Of a stretch of 64,000 bases of DNA, positions 19,401 to 27,560 are shown in pieces. Origin of the DNA: Cytophagales bacterium (lineage in GTDB: Bacteria > Bacteroidota > Bacteroidia > Cytophagales > Cyclobacteriaceae); contig JAAFHY010000001.1 of the NCBI GenBank assembly GCA_013298505.1, positions 124,001 to 188,000 on the forward strand, given 5' to 3'. A model generated the notes under the pieces. The model searched no databases. It saw nothing but the letters and a program-made list of their open reading frames with translations, and was not told where the DNA came from. A program made the translations under genes and the position numbers. The first letter of the stretch is position 1; each line of letters opens with the position of its first letter.

Positions 19401-19777
19401 AACGCCTTCAACTTTACTCATCATTGGATAACATTAAAAATGAAGAATCGCTGGTACGATTTACAGAGTCCCTCCGCGATCGTTTTGGAATACTTCCTCC
19501 ATCGGTAGAACAGTTGATCAATTCGGTGCGGTTGCGTTGGCTGGGCGAGCAACTTGGCTTTGAAAAAATCAGCCTCAAGAATGACAAGCTCCGCGCTTAC
19601 TTTGTTTCTGGAAAAGATGAATATTTTAAATCAGACGTATTCGGCAGCATTATCAAGTATGTTCAAACGCATAGTAAAAGATGCCGTATGAAAGACACAT
19701 CTGGTAAATTGATGCTTACTATCGATGATGTTATTTCTGTGGATCAGGCAATCGAACTTTTGAAAGCGGTGAATTAG
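16403..19777 (+). CDS. mfd: Transcription-repair coupling factor Mfd
   Basis: A 1124-residue DNA translocase that removes RNA polymerase stalled at lesions and recruits UvrA. The order is a UvrB-homology N-terminal region (YEYDEIENANVLMRAEVL, FVFEAGQFAIRGGIIDVFSF), a CarD-like RNA polymerase interaction domain (QPGDFVTHIDYGIGKFAGL), a superfamily 2 helicase core with Walker A GDVGFGKTEVA, DEEQ box LLIIDEEQKFGV and motif III LTATPIPRTL, the HQMRGRVGRS motif VI, and the TRCF C-terminal domain. Length is normal. Start is TTG with MKAADFISLYR. Confidence 0.97.
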   Translation: MKAADFISLYRTDAFIQTLAEGIRVRVPQSVAGENISHSSAIQVKGLHGSLDAVVLASVYKSVRSNHLIVLHDKEEASFFMNDLQNLLEEKEIFLFPMSYKRPYEYDEIENANVLMRAEVLNQLSNHPEGNIIVTYPEALSEKVINKKSLASNTFIVKKGEQLDREFLEEYLHTYDFEKTEFVFEAGQFAIRGGIIDVFSFANELPYRIELFGNEVDSIRSFDPGSQLSVDVLEKVSLMPNVQTRLVQEQRQSIFEFISPTTRVWLKDTQLTQDVINRCFAKASQSFDKILAESGQIKVVLEPAQLFETSDDFKDHLTKFSRIEFGSRYSFTDAKIVEFKSSVQPSFNKNFELLATNLLDFQQQGFANFIAAEQPKQSERLHGVFEEIHPELKFQTLSFSLRQGFVDPSLKIVCYTDHQIFERYHRYKSKEKFSKSKALTFRELQSMQPGDFVTHIDYGIGKFAGLEKKEVNGKEQEAIRLIFRDDDMLYVSIHALHKISKYSGKDGATPPISKLGSNEWDSRKSKAKKKVKDIAKELIALYAKRKGSPGFAFAEDGFLQAELESSFIYEDTPDQAKATEDVKRDMQQPHPMDRLVCGDVGFGKTEVAVRAAFKAATEGKQVAVLVPTTILAMQHYRTFSERLADFPIKIEYVSRFKTEKEIKEIINEVKEGTVNIIIGTHRVVSKDVLFKDLGLLIIDEEQKFGVKVKDRLKELKVNVDVLTLTATPIPRTLHFSLMGARDLSIIATPPPNRQPVTTELHTFDEVVIRDAVSHELKRGGQVFFVHNRISDIEQLANVIFKLVPDSRIGIAHGQMDGDKLEKAMMKFIEGEYDVLVSTNIIESGLDIPNANTIIINQAHLFGLSDLHQMRGRVGRSNKKAFCYLLTPPTSVLSSDSRKRLAALEEFSDLGDGFKVAMRDLDIRGAGDLLGGEQSGFITDLGFDTYHKILDDAIQELKETEFKDLFAEELLAKAKLVTQDCIIETDLEILIPDTYINNTSERLQLYSSLDNIKNEESLVRFTESLRDRFGILPPSVEQLINSVRLRWLGEQLGFEKISLKNDKLRAYFVSGKDEYFKSDVFGSIIKYVQTHSKRCRMKDTSGKLMLTIDDVISVDQAIELLKAVN

Positions 19778-20136
19778 TAGCCCAAATCTTTAAGCGAAAC
19801 CAGATCGGCATAGGGGCTTAAGCTCTCCACATCATCAAAAGCGTTAATTAATAGCACCTTTTTATACCGTGAAGAATAATAAACCTCCACAAAGAAATTC
19901 TGCGTTTCGTAGAGGTAAACGGTAGCCCCACCAAGTTGGCGGCACATGATATAATTGGTAGAACTTATCACCCAATCGCATTTTTTGTCAAAGCTTGAGG
20001 TCATAAAGTCTTCGAGCGTAATCATATAGATAGATTTAAAATTTGGTATGGCTCCTAAACTGTGCCAATCGCCAACTGACCTTAAAATCCACTCACCTAT
20101 GCCCGCTTTTAACAAAATCGGGAGCGATTCTCCCAA
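19774..20136 (-). CDS. Conserved hypothetical protein, 120 aa
   Basis: A small soluble protein without signal peptide or membrane helix. The frame opens at TTG (MGESLPILLKAG); another TTG seven codons later (LKAGIGEWILRSV) is an equally possible start. The body has alternating short strands (SIYMITLEDF, CDWVISSTNYIM, ATVYLYETQNFFVEVYYSS) consistent with a compact alpha/beta domain. I do not recognise a named family. It is convergent with mfd and shares four bases with it. Confidence 0.6.
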   Translation of the reverse strand: MGESLPILLKAGIGEWILRSVGDWHSLGAIPNFKSIYMITLEDFMTSSFDKKCDWVISSTNYIMCRQLGGATVYLYETQNFFVEVYYSSRYKKVLLINAFDDVESLSPYADLVSLKDLGY

Positions 20137-20294
20137 AATGGCTTTGCAATATTATTGGACTGTCCTCCGTTAAGCATTTTACCATCCAAAATGAGTAGGT
20201 TCTATTAAGGATTCATCAAAAAAAGCCTACACTTTGGAAAACATGTATTTATCTCTTTATATTAGCGGTTACTTTGATCTATAACTTAAAGCAA

Positions 20295-21599
20295 ATGAAG
20301 TATTCCAAGTCATTTTTATTCTTAGTTGCGCTGTCATTTTTAGTCTCCTCATGTTTTTTAAAGAAGGGAGGTAAGCCAAACGCCCAAAACCCAGGGCAAG
20401 TGAGTACCGCTACAGGTCTCAAGTATACCCGCGATAAAGCCGAAGGGTTTGAGGTTCAACCTTACAACGAGCAACCCGATGCACCTAACATGGTGTTTAT
20501 TGAAGGTGGCCGTGCGGTATTAGGTTCTTTTGAAGAAGACATGATGTCTTACCGAGACAATGTTGAGAGAACCGTTTCTGTTGCGTCTTTTTATATGGAC
20601 GAAACTGAAATCGCCAACATTCACTGGCTGGAATACTTATATTATCTTACTACCGACTCTACAAAAGTGGATGGTGGAAAGGCGTACCAAGCCGCTTTAC
20701 CTGATACGACAGTTTGGAGATCAAAATTAGCCTTCAACGATCCGTATGTAGATTATTATTTAAGATATGCCGGTTTCCGCTACTTCCCAGTGGTGGGCGT
20801 GAAGTGGAAACAAGCGAATGCTTACTCTTTATGGCGTACTGCACGCGTGAATGCAGACCTTGCTGAAAAAGCAGGTGAGGCAGTCCCTGAGCAATTAACT
20901 GGTGCTGGCCGTGTGCCCATCGAATCTGGTTATAGTATACCTGCTTATCGTTTGCCAACAGAGGCAGAGTGGGAATATGCCGCGCAAGCTCTCATAGGAA
21001 CACAATGGTTAGAGGAAATGCAAACCCACCAACGCTTGTACCCTTGGGATGGTCACGCATTGCGTAATCCTTACGGAAAGCAAATGGGATATTTCTTAGC
21101 TAACTTCAAAAGAGGTCGTGGCGATTATGGTGGTATTGCTGGAAGATTGAATGATGGTGCTCTGATCACTTCTTACATATATGAGTATCCTCCTAATGAT
21201 TATGGATTGTACAATATGGCAGGTAACGTAAGCGAGTGGGTAATGGATGTTTACCGTCCACTTTCTCATCAAGATTTTGATGATTTGAATCCTATCCGCA
21301 GAGATGACTTTATTGATAGCCATGGTGACTATAGAAATCGCTATACAAAAACACCAAAAGATTCAACAGTTACACTTCCAGATGGTACTTCAAAAACCAT
21401 CAAAACGTTTGAGTACGTAAAGAATCCCTCGGGCTTTATCTCATTGGTTTCTGATAAAGTACGTGTGTACAAAGGCGGTTCTTGGAAAGATGTAGCCTAT
21501 TGGATGTCTCCTGGTACTAGACGGTTCTTGGATGAGGACTCTGCTACAGCAACTATCGGTTTCCGTTGTGCGATGATCCGTGCTGGATCTAATTATTAA
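20295..21599 (+). CDS. gldJ: Gliding motility / type IX secretion lipoprotein GldJ
   Basis: A 434-residue lipoprotein: signal peptide MKYSKSFLFLVALSFLVSSC with lipobox Cys20, then a formylglycine-generating-enzyme-like (SUMF1) fold. Matching blocks are NMVFIEGGRAVLGSFEEDM, SFYMDETEIANIHWLEYLYYL, YRLPTEAEWEYAAQA and the C-terminal VRVYKGGSWKD and IGFRCAM. GldJ and GldK share this fold; GldK is normally followed by gldL, gldM and gldN, which are absent here, so GldJ fits better. It is needed for the gliding motor and type IX secretion. A frame from TTG 20274 exists but breaks the signal peptide. A strong terminator follows. Confidence 0.88.
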   Translation: MKYSKSFLFLVALSFLVSSCFLKKGGKPNAQNPGQVSTATGLKYTRDKAEGFEVQPYNEQPDAPNMVFIEGGRAVLGSFEEDMMSYRDNVERTVSVASFYMDETEIANIHWLEYLYYLTTDSTKVDGGKAYQAALPDTTVWRSKLAFNDPYVDYYLRYAGFRYFPVVGVKWKQANAYSLWRTARVNADLAEKAGEAVPEQLTGAGRVPIESGYSIPAYRLPTEAEWEYAAQALIGTQWLEEMQTHQRLYPWDGHALRNPYGKQMGYFLANFKRGRGDYGGIAGRLNDGALITSYIYEYPPNDYGLYNMAGNVSEWVMDVYRPLSHQDFDDLNPIRRDDFIDSHGDYRNRYTKTPKDSTVTLPDGTSKTIKTFEYVKNPSGFISLVSDKVRVYKGGSWKDVAYWMSPGTRRFLDEDSATATIGFRCAMIRAGSNY

Positions 21600-21620
21600 G
21601 AAAGAATTTTTGATTGAATG

Positions 21621-21647
21621 AAAGCCCCGCCAATGCGGGGCTTTTTT
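21621..21647 (+). terminator. Rho-independent terminator of gldJ
   Basis: AAGCCCCGC, loop CAAT, GCGGGGCTT, then TTTTT. This is a perfect nine-pair GC-rich stem with a T run, about 20 bases after the gldJ stop. It also separates gldJ from convergent comF. Confidence 0.92.
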
Positions 21648-22359
21648 ATTGTGCCTCTGCAATACAAGCCACGCTTAATTCTTTGCAGCCACTTTTCAAT
21701 AGATGATTTCCACACGCCTCTATTGTAGCACCAGTAGTAATCACATCATCAACCAACAGAATTCTCTTTTCTTTTATTTGATCAATATGATGAATAGAAA
21801 ACACGCTTTCAACATTCTCCCAACGTTGTAGCTTGTTCTTTTTGGTTTGGGTACTAGTAGAAACTGTGCGTAGCGACACATCATCATCGTAAGGAATTTT
21901 GAGGATGTCGCTTAGTCCTTCGGCAAACTTTGCGCTTTGATTGTAGCCACGCTTTCGTTTACGTGAAGGATGCAAGGGTACCGGAATAATCAAGTCAAAC
22001 GAATTTTGATATCCCGCCTTAACCAAATCAAAACCATACGCATGGCCTAATCTAATTCCTACTTCGGGATGATTGCGATATTTTAATGCGTGAAGCAAAT
22101 GCTGAACGATGCCGGTCTTGCGAAATTTTAAATAAGCCCATGCATGCTTAATCGGTAGCCTTGCAGACAGTCTAGTTTGAATTGGATTGTTGGGTTGCTG
22201 ATGATAGTACGTTTTTGGTAACTCAACCAAGCAATAGGTACACAATGTGTCTTCACCCTTTACTAACGCTTGATTGCAGCCGAGGCAGTAATTGGGAAAA
22301 AATAGCGAGAGGAAATCTTTTCCTAAATTTATGAACCGATCCTTTAAACTTGCGGTCAT
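21646..22359 (-). CDS. comF: ComF-family phosphoribosyltransferase
   Basis: A 237-residue ComF-family protein, linked to DNA uptake in naturally competent bacteria. It has an N-terminal double zinc-ribbon (FFPNYCLGCNQ and LCTYCLVELP), the IIPVPLHPSRKRKRGYNQSAKFAEGL block and the PRPP-binding loop ILLVDDVITTGATIEACG. The frame opens at 22404, but MTASLKDRFINLG at 22359 is a better start. Its stop overlaps the T run of the gldJ terminator. Whether the organism is competent cannot be told from this alone. Confidence 0.92.
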   Translation of the reverse strand: MTASLKDRFINLGKDFLSLFFPNYCLGCNQALVKGEDTLCTYCLVELPKTYYHQQPNNPIQTRLSARLPIKHAWAYLKFRKTGIVQHLLHALKYRNHPEVGIRLGHAYGFDLVKAGYQNSFDLIIPVPLHPSRKRKRGYNQSAKFAEGLSDILKIPYDDDVSLRTVSTSTQTKKNKLQRWENVESVFSIHHIDQIKEKRILLVDDVITTGATIEACGNHLLKSGCKELSVACIAEAQ

Positions 22360-22527
22360 TTTTATTCCTTGATTTGCTTTATTTGCTAGGCAATTAGCTA
22401 ACAATCAAGTAGCATTTGCCTTAGCGTTTTTAAAACAAATTAAAACTAACGTAAAGCATCCTATAAAAATAATTAATCCGTTACAACCTTTTAGATTCAA
22501 TGGTTGTCTGATAGAAAAACTATAAGT

Positions 22528-22884
22528 ATGAAATTGTATTGGTTTCTTTTTGTGCTCGCGTTCTTTTTTAATTGTTCGACCGAACAAGTTGAAACAACCG
22601 GCTGCAATACTGAGGCAACTGTTCGTGACCTTACTGGACTAGACGGATGTGGATTTGTTTTTGAACTGAATAATGGCATACGTTTAGAGCCCGTGCGGTT
22701 AATGTATTGTGGCACGCCACCGCTTCCCAAAGAAGTAACTGACGACCCTCTTTTTAATTTTCAATTTGTAAATGGGAAGAGAGTGAAAATCCAATTTGAA
22801 GAAACCGAAGGCGCTAGCATTTGTATGGTAGGTCCTTTGGTAAAAATCACTTGCATAACTGAACTTGGCGTGATTGAAGACTGA
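22528..22884 (+). CDS. Small putative lipoprotein
   Basis: A 118-residue protein with an N-terminal lipoprotein signal (MKLYWFLFVLAFFFNCSTE; lipobox FNC). The mature part is Cys-rich (CNTEATVRDLTGLDGCGFVFEL, MYCGTPP, SICMVGP, ITCITE), which suggests disulfides in a compact beta domain. Homologues of this kind exist in Bacteroidota as hypothetical proteins; no function is known to me. Start chosen at ATG 22528 rather than TTG 22504. It is convergent with the GH3-family gene, one base apart. Confidence 0.7.
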   Translation: MKLYWFLFVLAFFFNCSTEQVETTGCNTEATVRDLTGLDGCGFVFELNNGIRLEPVRLMYCGTPPLPKEVTDDPLFNFQFVNGKRVKIQFEETEGASICMVGPLVKITCITELGVIED

Positions 22885-22885
22885 G

Positions 22886-24409
22886 TTATTTTTCGGCAAT
22901 CATGGCCAATATCTCATCCACAAACTCGCGCGTGTTGCTTAAGCGAGGTACTTTGTTTTGACCTCCAAGCTTGCCTCTCTTTTTCATCCAATTATAAAAA
23001 GTTCCTTCAGCCACGCTATGAACAATGGGAGCCACAAGCGCAATATCATGAGCACGCTTGGCATCGTAATCTGAGTTTACCCTTCGCAGTGTGCGATCGA
23101 GCACTTGCGAAAATTGATTCATATCCCTTGGCTGTGCTTTGAATTCGATGATCCACTCGTGGCCGCCCCGTTTTGATTTCTCTAAGTAAATAGGTGCTGC
23201 TGTAAAATTGTCGATCACCGCACCCGTTTGTTCACAAGCAGTAGTAATGGCTGTTTCCGCATTTTCAATAATTACCTCTTCGCCAAAGGCATTTATAAAA
23301 TGCTTGGTGCGACCCGATATTCTAATACGGTACGGAGACTTACTGGTAAATTTTACGGTGTCGCCTATGTTGTATCTCCACAAACCAGCATTGGTGGTAA
23401 TAACCATTGCATAATTCTTTCCAAGCTCTACATCTTGAAGCGAAATAGCATCGGGAAATTCTTTTTCTAATTCTTCCATGGGTATAAACTCATAGAATAC
23501 CCCATAGTCAAGCATCAACAATAGATCTTCCGAATCTTTTTGATCTTGAATACCGAAGAAGCCTTCACTGGCATTGTATGTTTCCCAGTATTTCATCCGG
23601 TCGCCCGGGATCAATGTTTTAAAAAGACTTTTGTAGGGCTTAAAGGCAACCGCTCCGTGAAAGAACACTTCTAAATTTGGCCAAACATCTAAAATGGAAT
23701 TTTTCTTTTCTAACTCTACAATGTATTGAAGTAAGAGTACCGTCCACGTAGGCACACCTGCAATTTGAGTTACATCTACCCGGGCAGTTTCGCGGGCAAG
23801 TTTTTCAATTTTTTCTTCCCAGTTATCCATTAGGGCTACCTCTAAACTTGGCGTGCGAATAAACTCAGCCCAAGGCGGAAGGTTTTGCATAATCACAGCC
23901 GAGACATCGCCATAATGAGAAGTAGAGGTGGGGTCGTACTCATTTACACGATAACTGCCACCAACGCCCAGGCCTTTGCCCGAAAAGATTTTCGTCTCGG
24001 GATAATTGTTGATGAAGATGGAATATAAATCCTTTCCGCCTTTAAAATGGCAGTCCTCAAGTGCCTCGGCCGTTACCGGTATAAACTTGCTGCGTGCATT
24101 GGTGGTGCCGCTCGATTTGGCAAACCACTTTACCTCCGATGGCCACAAAATATTTTGCTCTCCATGCAACAACCGTTCAATATACGGATAGAGTTGCTCG
24201 TAAGTATGAACGGGTACACGCTTCTTGAAATCCTCGTAATTGACAAAATCCTCGAATGAGTATTTCTGGCCAAACTCCGTATAACGGCCTGCTGAGATGA
24301 GTTTTTTTAATACTTCGTCCTGTACATCATACGGGTATTTCATGAAAAGCTCCATTTGATGGATGCGCTTTTTCATGACCCAAGCGAGGATAGAGTTTAG
24401 GATTTGCAT
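22886..24409 (-). CDS. GH3 auxin-responsive promoter family protein (acyl-adenylate enzyme)
   Basis: A 507-residue member of the GH3 branch of the ANL adenylating superfamily. Plant GH3 proteins couple amino acids to jasmonate or auxin; the bacterial role is unknown. Visible marks are the ATP-binding WFAKSSGTTNARSKFIPVT, TYNASEGFFGIQDQKDSEDLLLMLDYGVFYEF (A5-like region) and LWRYNIGDTVKFTSKSPYRIRISGRTKHFINAFGEE (A8-like region). The start at MQILNSILAWVMKKRIHQ (24409) is preferred to a TTG at 24451. It lies upstream-to-downstream with the LpxB-N protein on the same strand. Confidence 0.88.
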   Translation of the reverse strand: MQILNSILAWVMKKRIHQMELFMKYPYDVQDEVLKKLISAGRYTEFGQKYSFEDFVNYEDFKKRVPVHTYEQLYPYIERLLHGEQNILWPSEVKWFAKSSGTTNARSKFIPVTAEALEDCHFKGGKDLYSIFINNYPETKIFSGKGLGVGGSYRVNEYDPTSTSHYGDVSAVIMQNLPPWAEFIRTPSLEVALMDNWEEKIEKLARETARVDVTQIAGVPTWTVLLLQYIVELEKKNSILDVWPNLEVFFHGAVAFKPYKSLFKTLIPGDRMKYWETYNASEGFFGIQDQKDSEDLLLMLDYGVFYEFIPMEELEKEFPDAISLQDVELGKNYAMVITTNAGLWRYNIGDTVKFTSKSPYRIRISGRTKHFINAFGEEVIIENAETAITTACEQTGAVIDNFTAAPIYLEKSKRGGHEWIIEFKAQPRDMNQFSQVLDRTLRRVNSDYDAKRAHDIALVAPIVHSVAEGTFYNWMKKRGKLGGQNKVPRLSNTREFVDEILAMIAEK

Positions 24410-24483
24410 AGGTACGAATCCCAAAAATAACCCTTCTTGCCAACGTGACAAGGTATACGTAATGTAAAAGGTGAAATTTCACT

Positions 24484-25134
24484 TTACTTATTTGCCGGAA
24501 TGGTCGGTTTGATAGGTGCAACTTTGCCCTTGGTATATCCATGAATTATGATGTTCCTAATGTAGACCGCCAACCCCAACCCCTGAGCTACCAACAACAC
24601 AGGATCTTTCCGGTACACAGAATAAATGACCACCATAATTGAAGCAGCGGCACTGATCACCCAAAAGCCCAACGGTAAAATGGATTCGTTTGCCTTTTCT
24701 GAAAAATACCATTGGTACAGGTAGCGACCGTTTAAGAGCAATTGCCCTGAAATCCCGATAAGGGTAATAAATAAAAGACCCGAACTATCAACAAAAGTAG
24801 TTAACCGATCGAAAGCAAAAAATAAAATGATTGGAGGAATGAATAATACCGTGAGCCGAAAAGCCCAATGGATTTGAGTCCACACTTTTTTTAACTGTAG
24901 GTTTCTTATGTAGATATAAAAAGAAATAGATTGACCTATTAGAATAACCGCATCTTGGCGGATGAACCCATAAAATAGAAACAGGCTAGATCCGATCAAA
25001 CTAAAAACCCAGAATAAAGTGGGCGAAACAACTTTGCCTTCGCGCTCTGACAAATACCATTGCACTACCGAGCGCGCTCCAAAAAATCCTTGAGCTAAAA
25101 ACCCAAGTGCATAGATCAGGTAGTGATGAGTCAT
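24484..25134 (-). CDS. Membrane protein with two LpxB N-terminal (LAB_N) domains
   Basis: A 216-residue membrane protein containing the LAB_N unit twice: ALGFLAQGFFGARSVVQWYLSE with FWVFSLIGSSLFLFYGFIRQDAV in the first half, and LLLNGRYLYQWYFSE with GFWVISAAASIMVVIYSVYRKDPV in the second. LAB_N is found at the N-terminus of some lipid-A-disaccharide synthases and as stand-alone proteins beside lipid-glycosylation genes. The fold resembles small multidrug-type or SWEET-like three-helix bundles. Here no glycosyltransferase is adjacent; it abuts the efflux cassette (2-base gap to the adaptor gene) and may share its transcript. Confidence 0.85.
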   Translation of the reverse strand: MTHHYLIYALGFLAQGFFGARSVVQWYLSEREGKVVSPTLFWVFSLIGSSLFLFYGFIRQDAVILIGQSISFYIYIRNLQLKKVWTQIHWAFRLTVLFIPPIILFFAFDRLTTFVDSSGLLFITLIGISGQLLLNGRYLYQWYFSEKANESILPLGFWVISAAASIMVVIYSVYRKDPVLLVAQGLGLAVYIRNIIIHGYTKGKVAPIKPTIPANK

Positions 25135-25136
25135 CT

Positions 25137-26270
25137 TTATTCTTCTTCGGTGTTTTTTAAGATGCTCAGTAGCGAATAAGTCGCTTTGATTACGATATTC
25201 TTTTCTGCCACGGACAAAGGTAAAACTACCTGCGTAAATCCATTTTGTGTTTTTCCAATTTGAATTTCCGTTAGTGTGTAGTGTAACGGTTTATTCTCGA
25301 TAAACACAAAATGTGCGTTGTCAAAGTCTACAATGGCTTCTTCGGGCAATGCATCTACTATCGTTGTCTCCGATTCAATAAAAGCTTTAAAATAAAGCCC
25401 GGGAATCAATGATAGGTCTTCTTCTTCTAAGTGACAATGAATGCGAACGGTGCGCTCGGCAGAGATCTCTTTGCCAATCAAAAAAACTTTTGCGCGTCTC
25501 TCTTTCGTTTCGTTTGATAAAATCAACCTGACCTGCTGCCCCACTTTTATGGAAGGAAGATCTTTTTCAAAAACTTGGGCTTCGGCATGCAAATGTTCGG
25601 TATCAATAATTTTAAAAAGTATGTCGGTAGGGGTTACACGCATCCCCAGGTTTACGTTTACTTGAGTTACATAGCCCGATATAGGCGAGGGGATAGAAAT
25701 AGAATTTTTAATTTCCCCTGCTTCTAACTCTTGAAGGTTAATATTAACTAATTTTAATTTGGCTGTTAGACCTTGCATCTTTGCTTTAGCACTAAAGAAA
25801 TTAGACTTTGAAAGCTGTAAGCTTTTGGCTGAGTTTACATTCTCTTTACTTAATTCCTCTTGCCGCTTGTATTCTAGTTCTAAAAACTCAAGTTGATTTT
25901 TAGTCAATAGATAATCCTCTTGTAATTGAATATAATCGGGGTGTTCGAGCGTTACAATTGGCTGGCCTTTTTTCACGCTCATGCCTTGTAATAGCTCAGT
26001 TGATTTTATGAATCCTCCAAGAGGAGCGGAGATTGTAACTAAATTTTGAGGAGGCACATCGAGCATACCCGTTACTTCAATGGCACTTCCGATTGCTCTT
26101 TTTTGAGCGCGGCCAAGTTCAATATTCAATGAGTTAAACTGCTCATCGCTTAGTTTTACTTCTTGTAAACTGTCAGTTATACTTTCACTGGTTGTGTTTT
26201 TTTCGGGTGCGGTAGAACATGCTGCAATTAGCGATAGGATTAGTATATATAGCACAATAAGTATCTTCAT
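25137..26270 (-). CDS. RND efflux periplasmic adaptor (CzcB/CusB-like lipoprotein)
   Basis: A 377-residue membrane-fusion protein that bridges the inner-membrane pump and the outer-membrane channel. It starts with a lipoprotein signal (LYILILSLIAACSTAPEK). A beta-barrel/lipoyl part (VTISAPLGGFIKSTELLQGMSVKKGQPIVTLEHPDY), a helical hairpin (QLEFLELEYKRQEELSKENVNSAKSLQLSKSNFF) and the second lipoyl half (SIPSPISGYVTQVNVNLGMRV) are in the usual order. It is the third gene of a heavy-metal-type cassette, 12 bases after the TolC-like gene. Confidence 0.9.
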   Translation of the reverse strand: MKILIVLYILILSLIAACSTAPEKNTTSESITDSLQEVKLSDEQFNSLNIELGRAQKRAIGSAIEVTGMLDVPPQNLVTISAPLGGFIKSTELLQGMSVKKGQPIVTLEHPDYIQLQEDYLLTKNQLEFLELEYKRQEELSKENVNSAKSLQLSKSNFFSAKAKMQGLTAKLKLVNINLQELEAGEIKNSISIPSPISGYVTQVNVNLGMRVTPTDILFKIIDTEHLHAEAQVFEKDLPSIKVGQQVRLILSNETKERRAKVFLIGKEISAERTVRIHCHLEEEDLSLIPGLYFKAFIESETTIVDALPEEAIVDFDNAHFVFIENKPLHYTLTEIQIGKTQNGFTQVVLPLSVAEKNIVIKATYSLLSILKNTEEE

Positions 26271-26282
26271 AAAATTTCAGAA

Positions 26283-27560
26283 TTATAATTTTCCTTGTAG
26301 GTATTCGATTTTTAAAATGGACTGATTAAACCGGGTGAGCGATTGTAAATGATTTAGTTTTATTGATAGTGCCGACTTAATTGACTGCAGATACTCTACA
26401 TATCCAATTTCGCCAGCCTTATATGCTTTACGAGATTGCGTAATGATGAGTGTTGCATTTTGAAGCGCACTGTTTTCGTAGTACGCTAAACTAGATTGGT
26501 TTTTTTTTAATTCGTGTAGTGCTTGCGCATATTCGCTCTCTAGATTAGCCTGGAATTGACTGGTTTCGTTTTTTATAATTTCTGCTTGCCACGCAGCCGA
26601 CTTGGCACGAGCAATGTTTGGCGCAATCCATATCGGAATACTCAACCCCAATTGAAAGCCCTGAAAACTTTTGCTGCTTGAGTAAAAAACATCTTGACCA
26701 TCTGTATTTTGAAAACCAGTAAGGCTTTGCGAAAAAACACCCACCGACAAATCTGGCAGTAGCTTACTTTTTTCAACTCGTTTTACTTGTTCTGTTATTT
26801 CCAGTTGCTGCTTAAGTAAATTTAGTTTTGGGTTGCTTCCAATTGGCAGGCTATCTGTCAGTATTCTTCTTTTTAATTTTTCGGAGTTATAAACAGGAGA
26901 TTCTGATTTTAACAATCCTTGCAGGTGAATGGCTGCTATCTGAGTATCTGCCGTATTTACTGTTAGTTGATTTTGAACTTCAAGTGCTTGCGTCTCAGCT
27001 GTTGTTTTTTCGAGCAGATTACTTTCGCCCGATTTGAATCGAGCATTTGCCGCCCTGCTAAAGTCTTGGTAAATGGAATCTTGCGAAAGCAAGAGCTGGC
27101 GAAGTGCATCCAAAAAGAGTAACTGCTCGTAGGTTAATTTTACTTGGTAAGCAATTTCATTTTTTACCACCACAAGATTTTTCTCACTACCCAAAACTTG
27201 CTGCTTGCCGAGTTTTACCTGTTGAATCAAGGTTGACGGAAAGGGAATTGCTTGTGTAAGTGTAAAGTTATCGTCTTGTTTGATGGAATTATATTGCCCG
27301 TTTGTCCAAACGGCAGAGAGCTTACCTATATCAGTCCCTGTTTTTTTAAGTTCCTTAAAATAGTTTATGTTGACACCTGCCGCTTGAACAAGACGATTGT
27401 TCTTTAATGACATGGCAACGGCTTCTTCTTGGCTAACAGCTTGGGCAATGCTTTCTGTAAAGGAAAGGCAAAAGAAAAGTACGATAAAACAAAATACCCT
27501 GCAGCAATCATCTAATTGCGTTGAACTTCTTTTTCTTACTAATAGCGGTTTCATTTTCAT
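26283..27560 (-). CDS. TolC-family outer-membrane efflux channel (CzcC-like)
   Basis: A 425-residue protein with a signal peptide (VFCFIVLFFCLSFTESIAQ) and two outer-membrane-efflux repeats rich in long helices (QVKLTYEQLLFLDALRQLLLSQ; ESEYAQALHELKKNQSSLAYYENSALQNATLI). The C-terminal block YKAGEIGYVEYLQSIKSAL is typical of TolC-like channels. Its start overlaps the end of the pump gene by four bases, a sign of translational coupling. Confidence 0.9.
   Translation of the reverse strand: MKMKPLLVRKRSSTQLDDCCRVFCFIVLFFCLSFTESIAQAVSQEEAVAMSLKNNRLVQAAGVNINYFKELKKTGTDIGKLSAVWTNGQYNSIKQDDNFTLTQAIPFPSTLIQQVKLGKQQVLGSEKNLVVVKNEIAYQVKLTYEQLLFLDALRQLLLSQDSIYQDFSRAANARFKSGESNLLEKTTAETQALEVQNQLTVNTADTQIAAIHLQGLLKSESPVYNSEKLKRRILTDSLPIGSNPKLNLLKQQLEITEQVKRVEKSKLLPDLSVGVFSQSLTGFQNTDGQDVFYSSSKSFQGFQLGLSIPIWIAPNIARAKSAAWQAEIIKNETSQFQANLESEYAQALHELKKNQSSLAYYENSALQNATLIITQSRKAYKAGEIGYVEYLQSIKSALSIKLNHLQSLTRFNQSILKIEYLQGKL

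Noticed and set aside
24464-24487. Palindrome GTAAAAGGTGAAA / TTTCACTTTAC as terminator of the LAB_N gene
   Set aside because: The arms match with one bulge but there is no T run and it overlaps the stop codon, so I could not support a terminator call.
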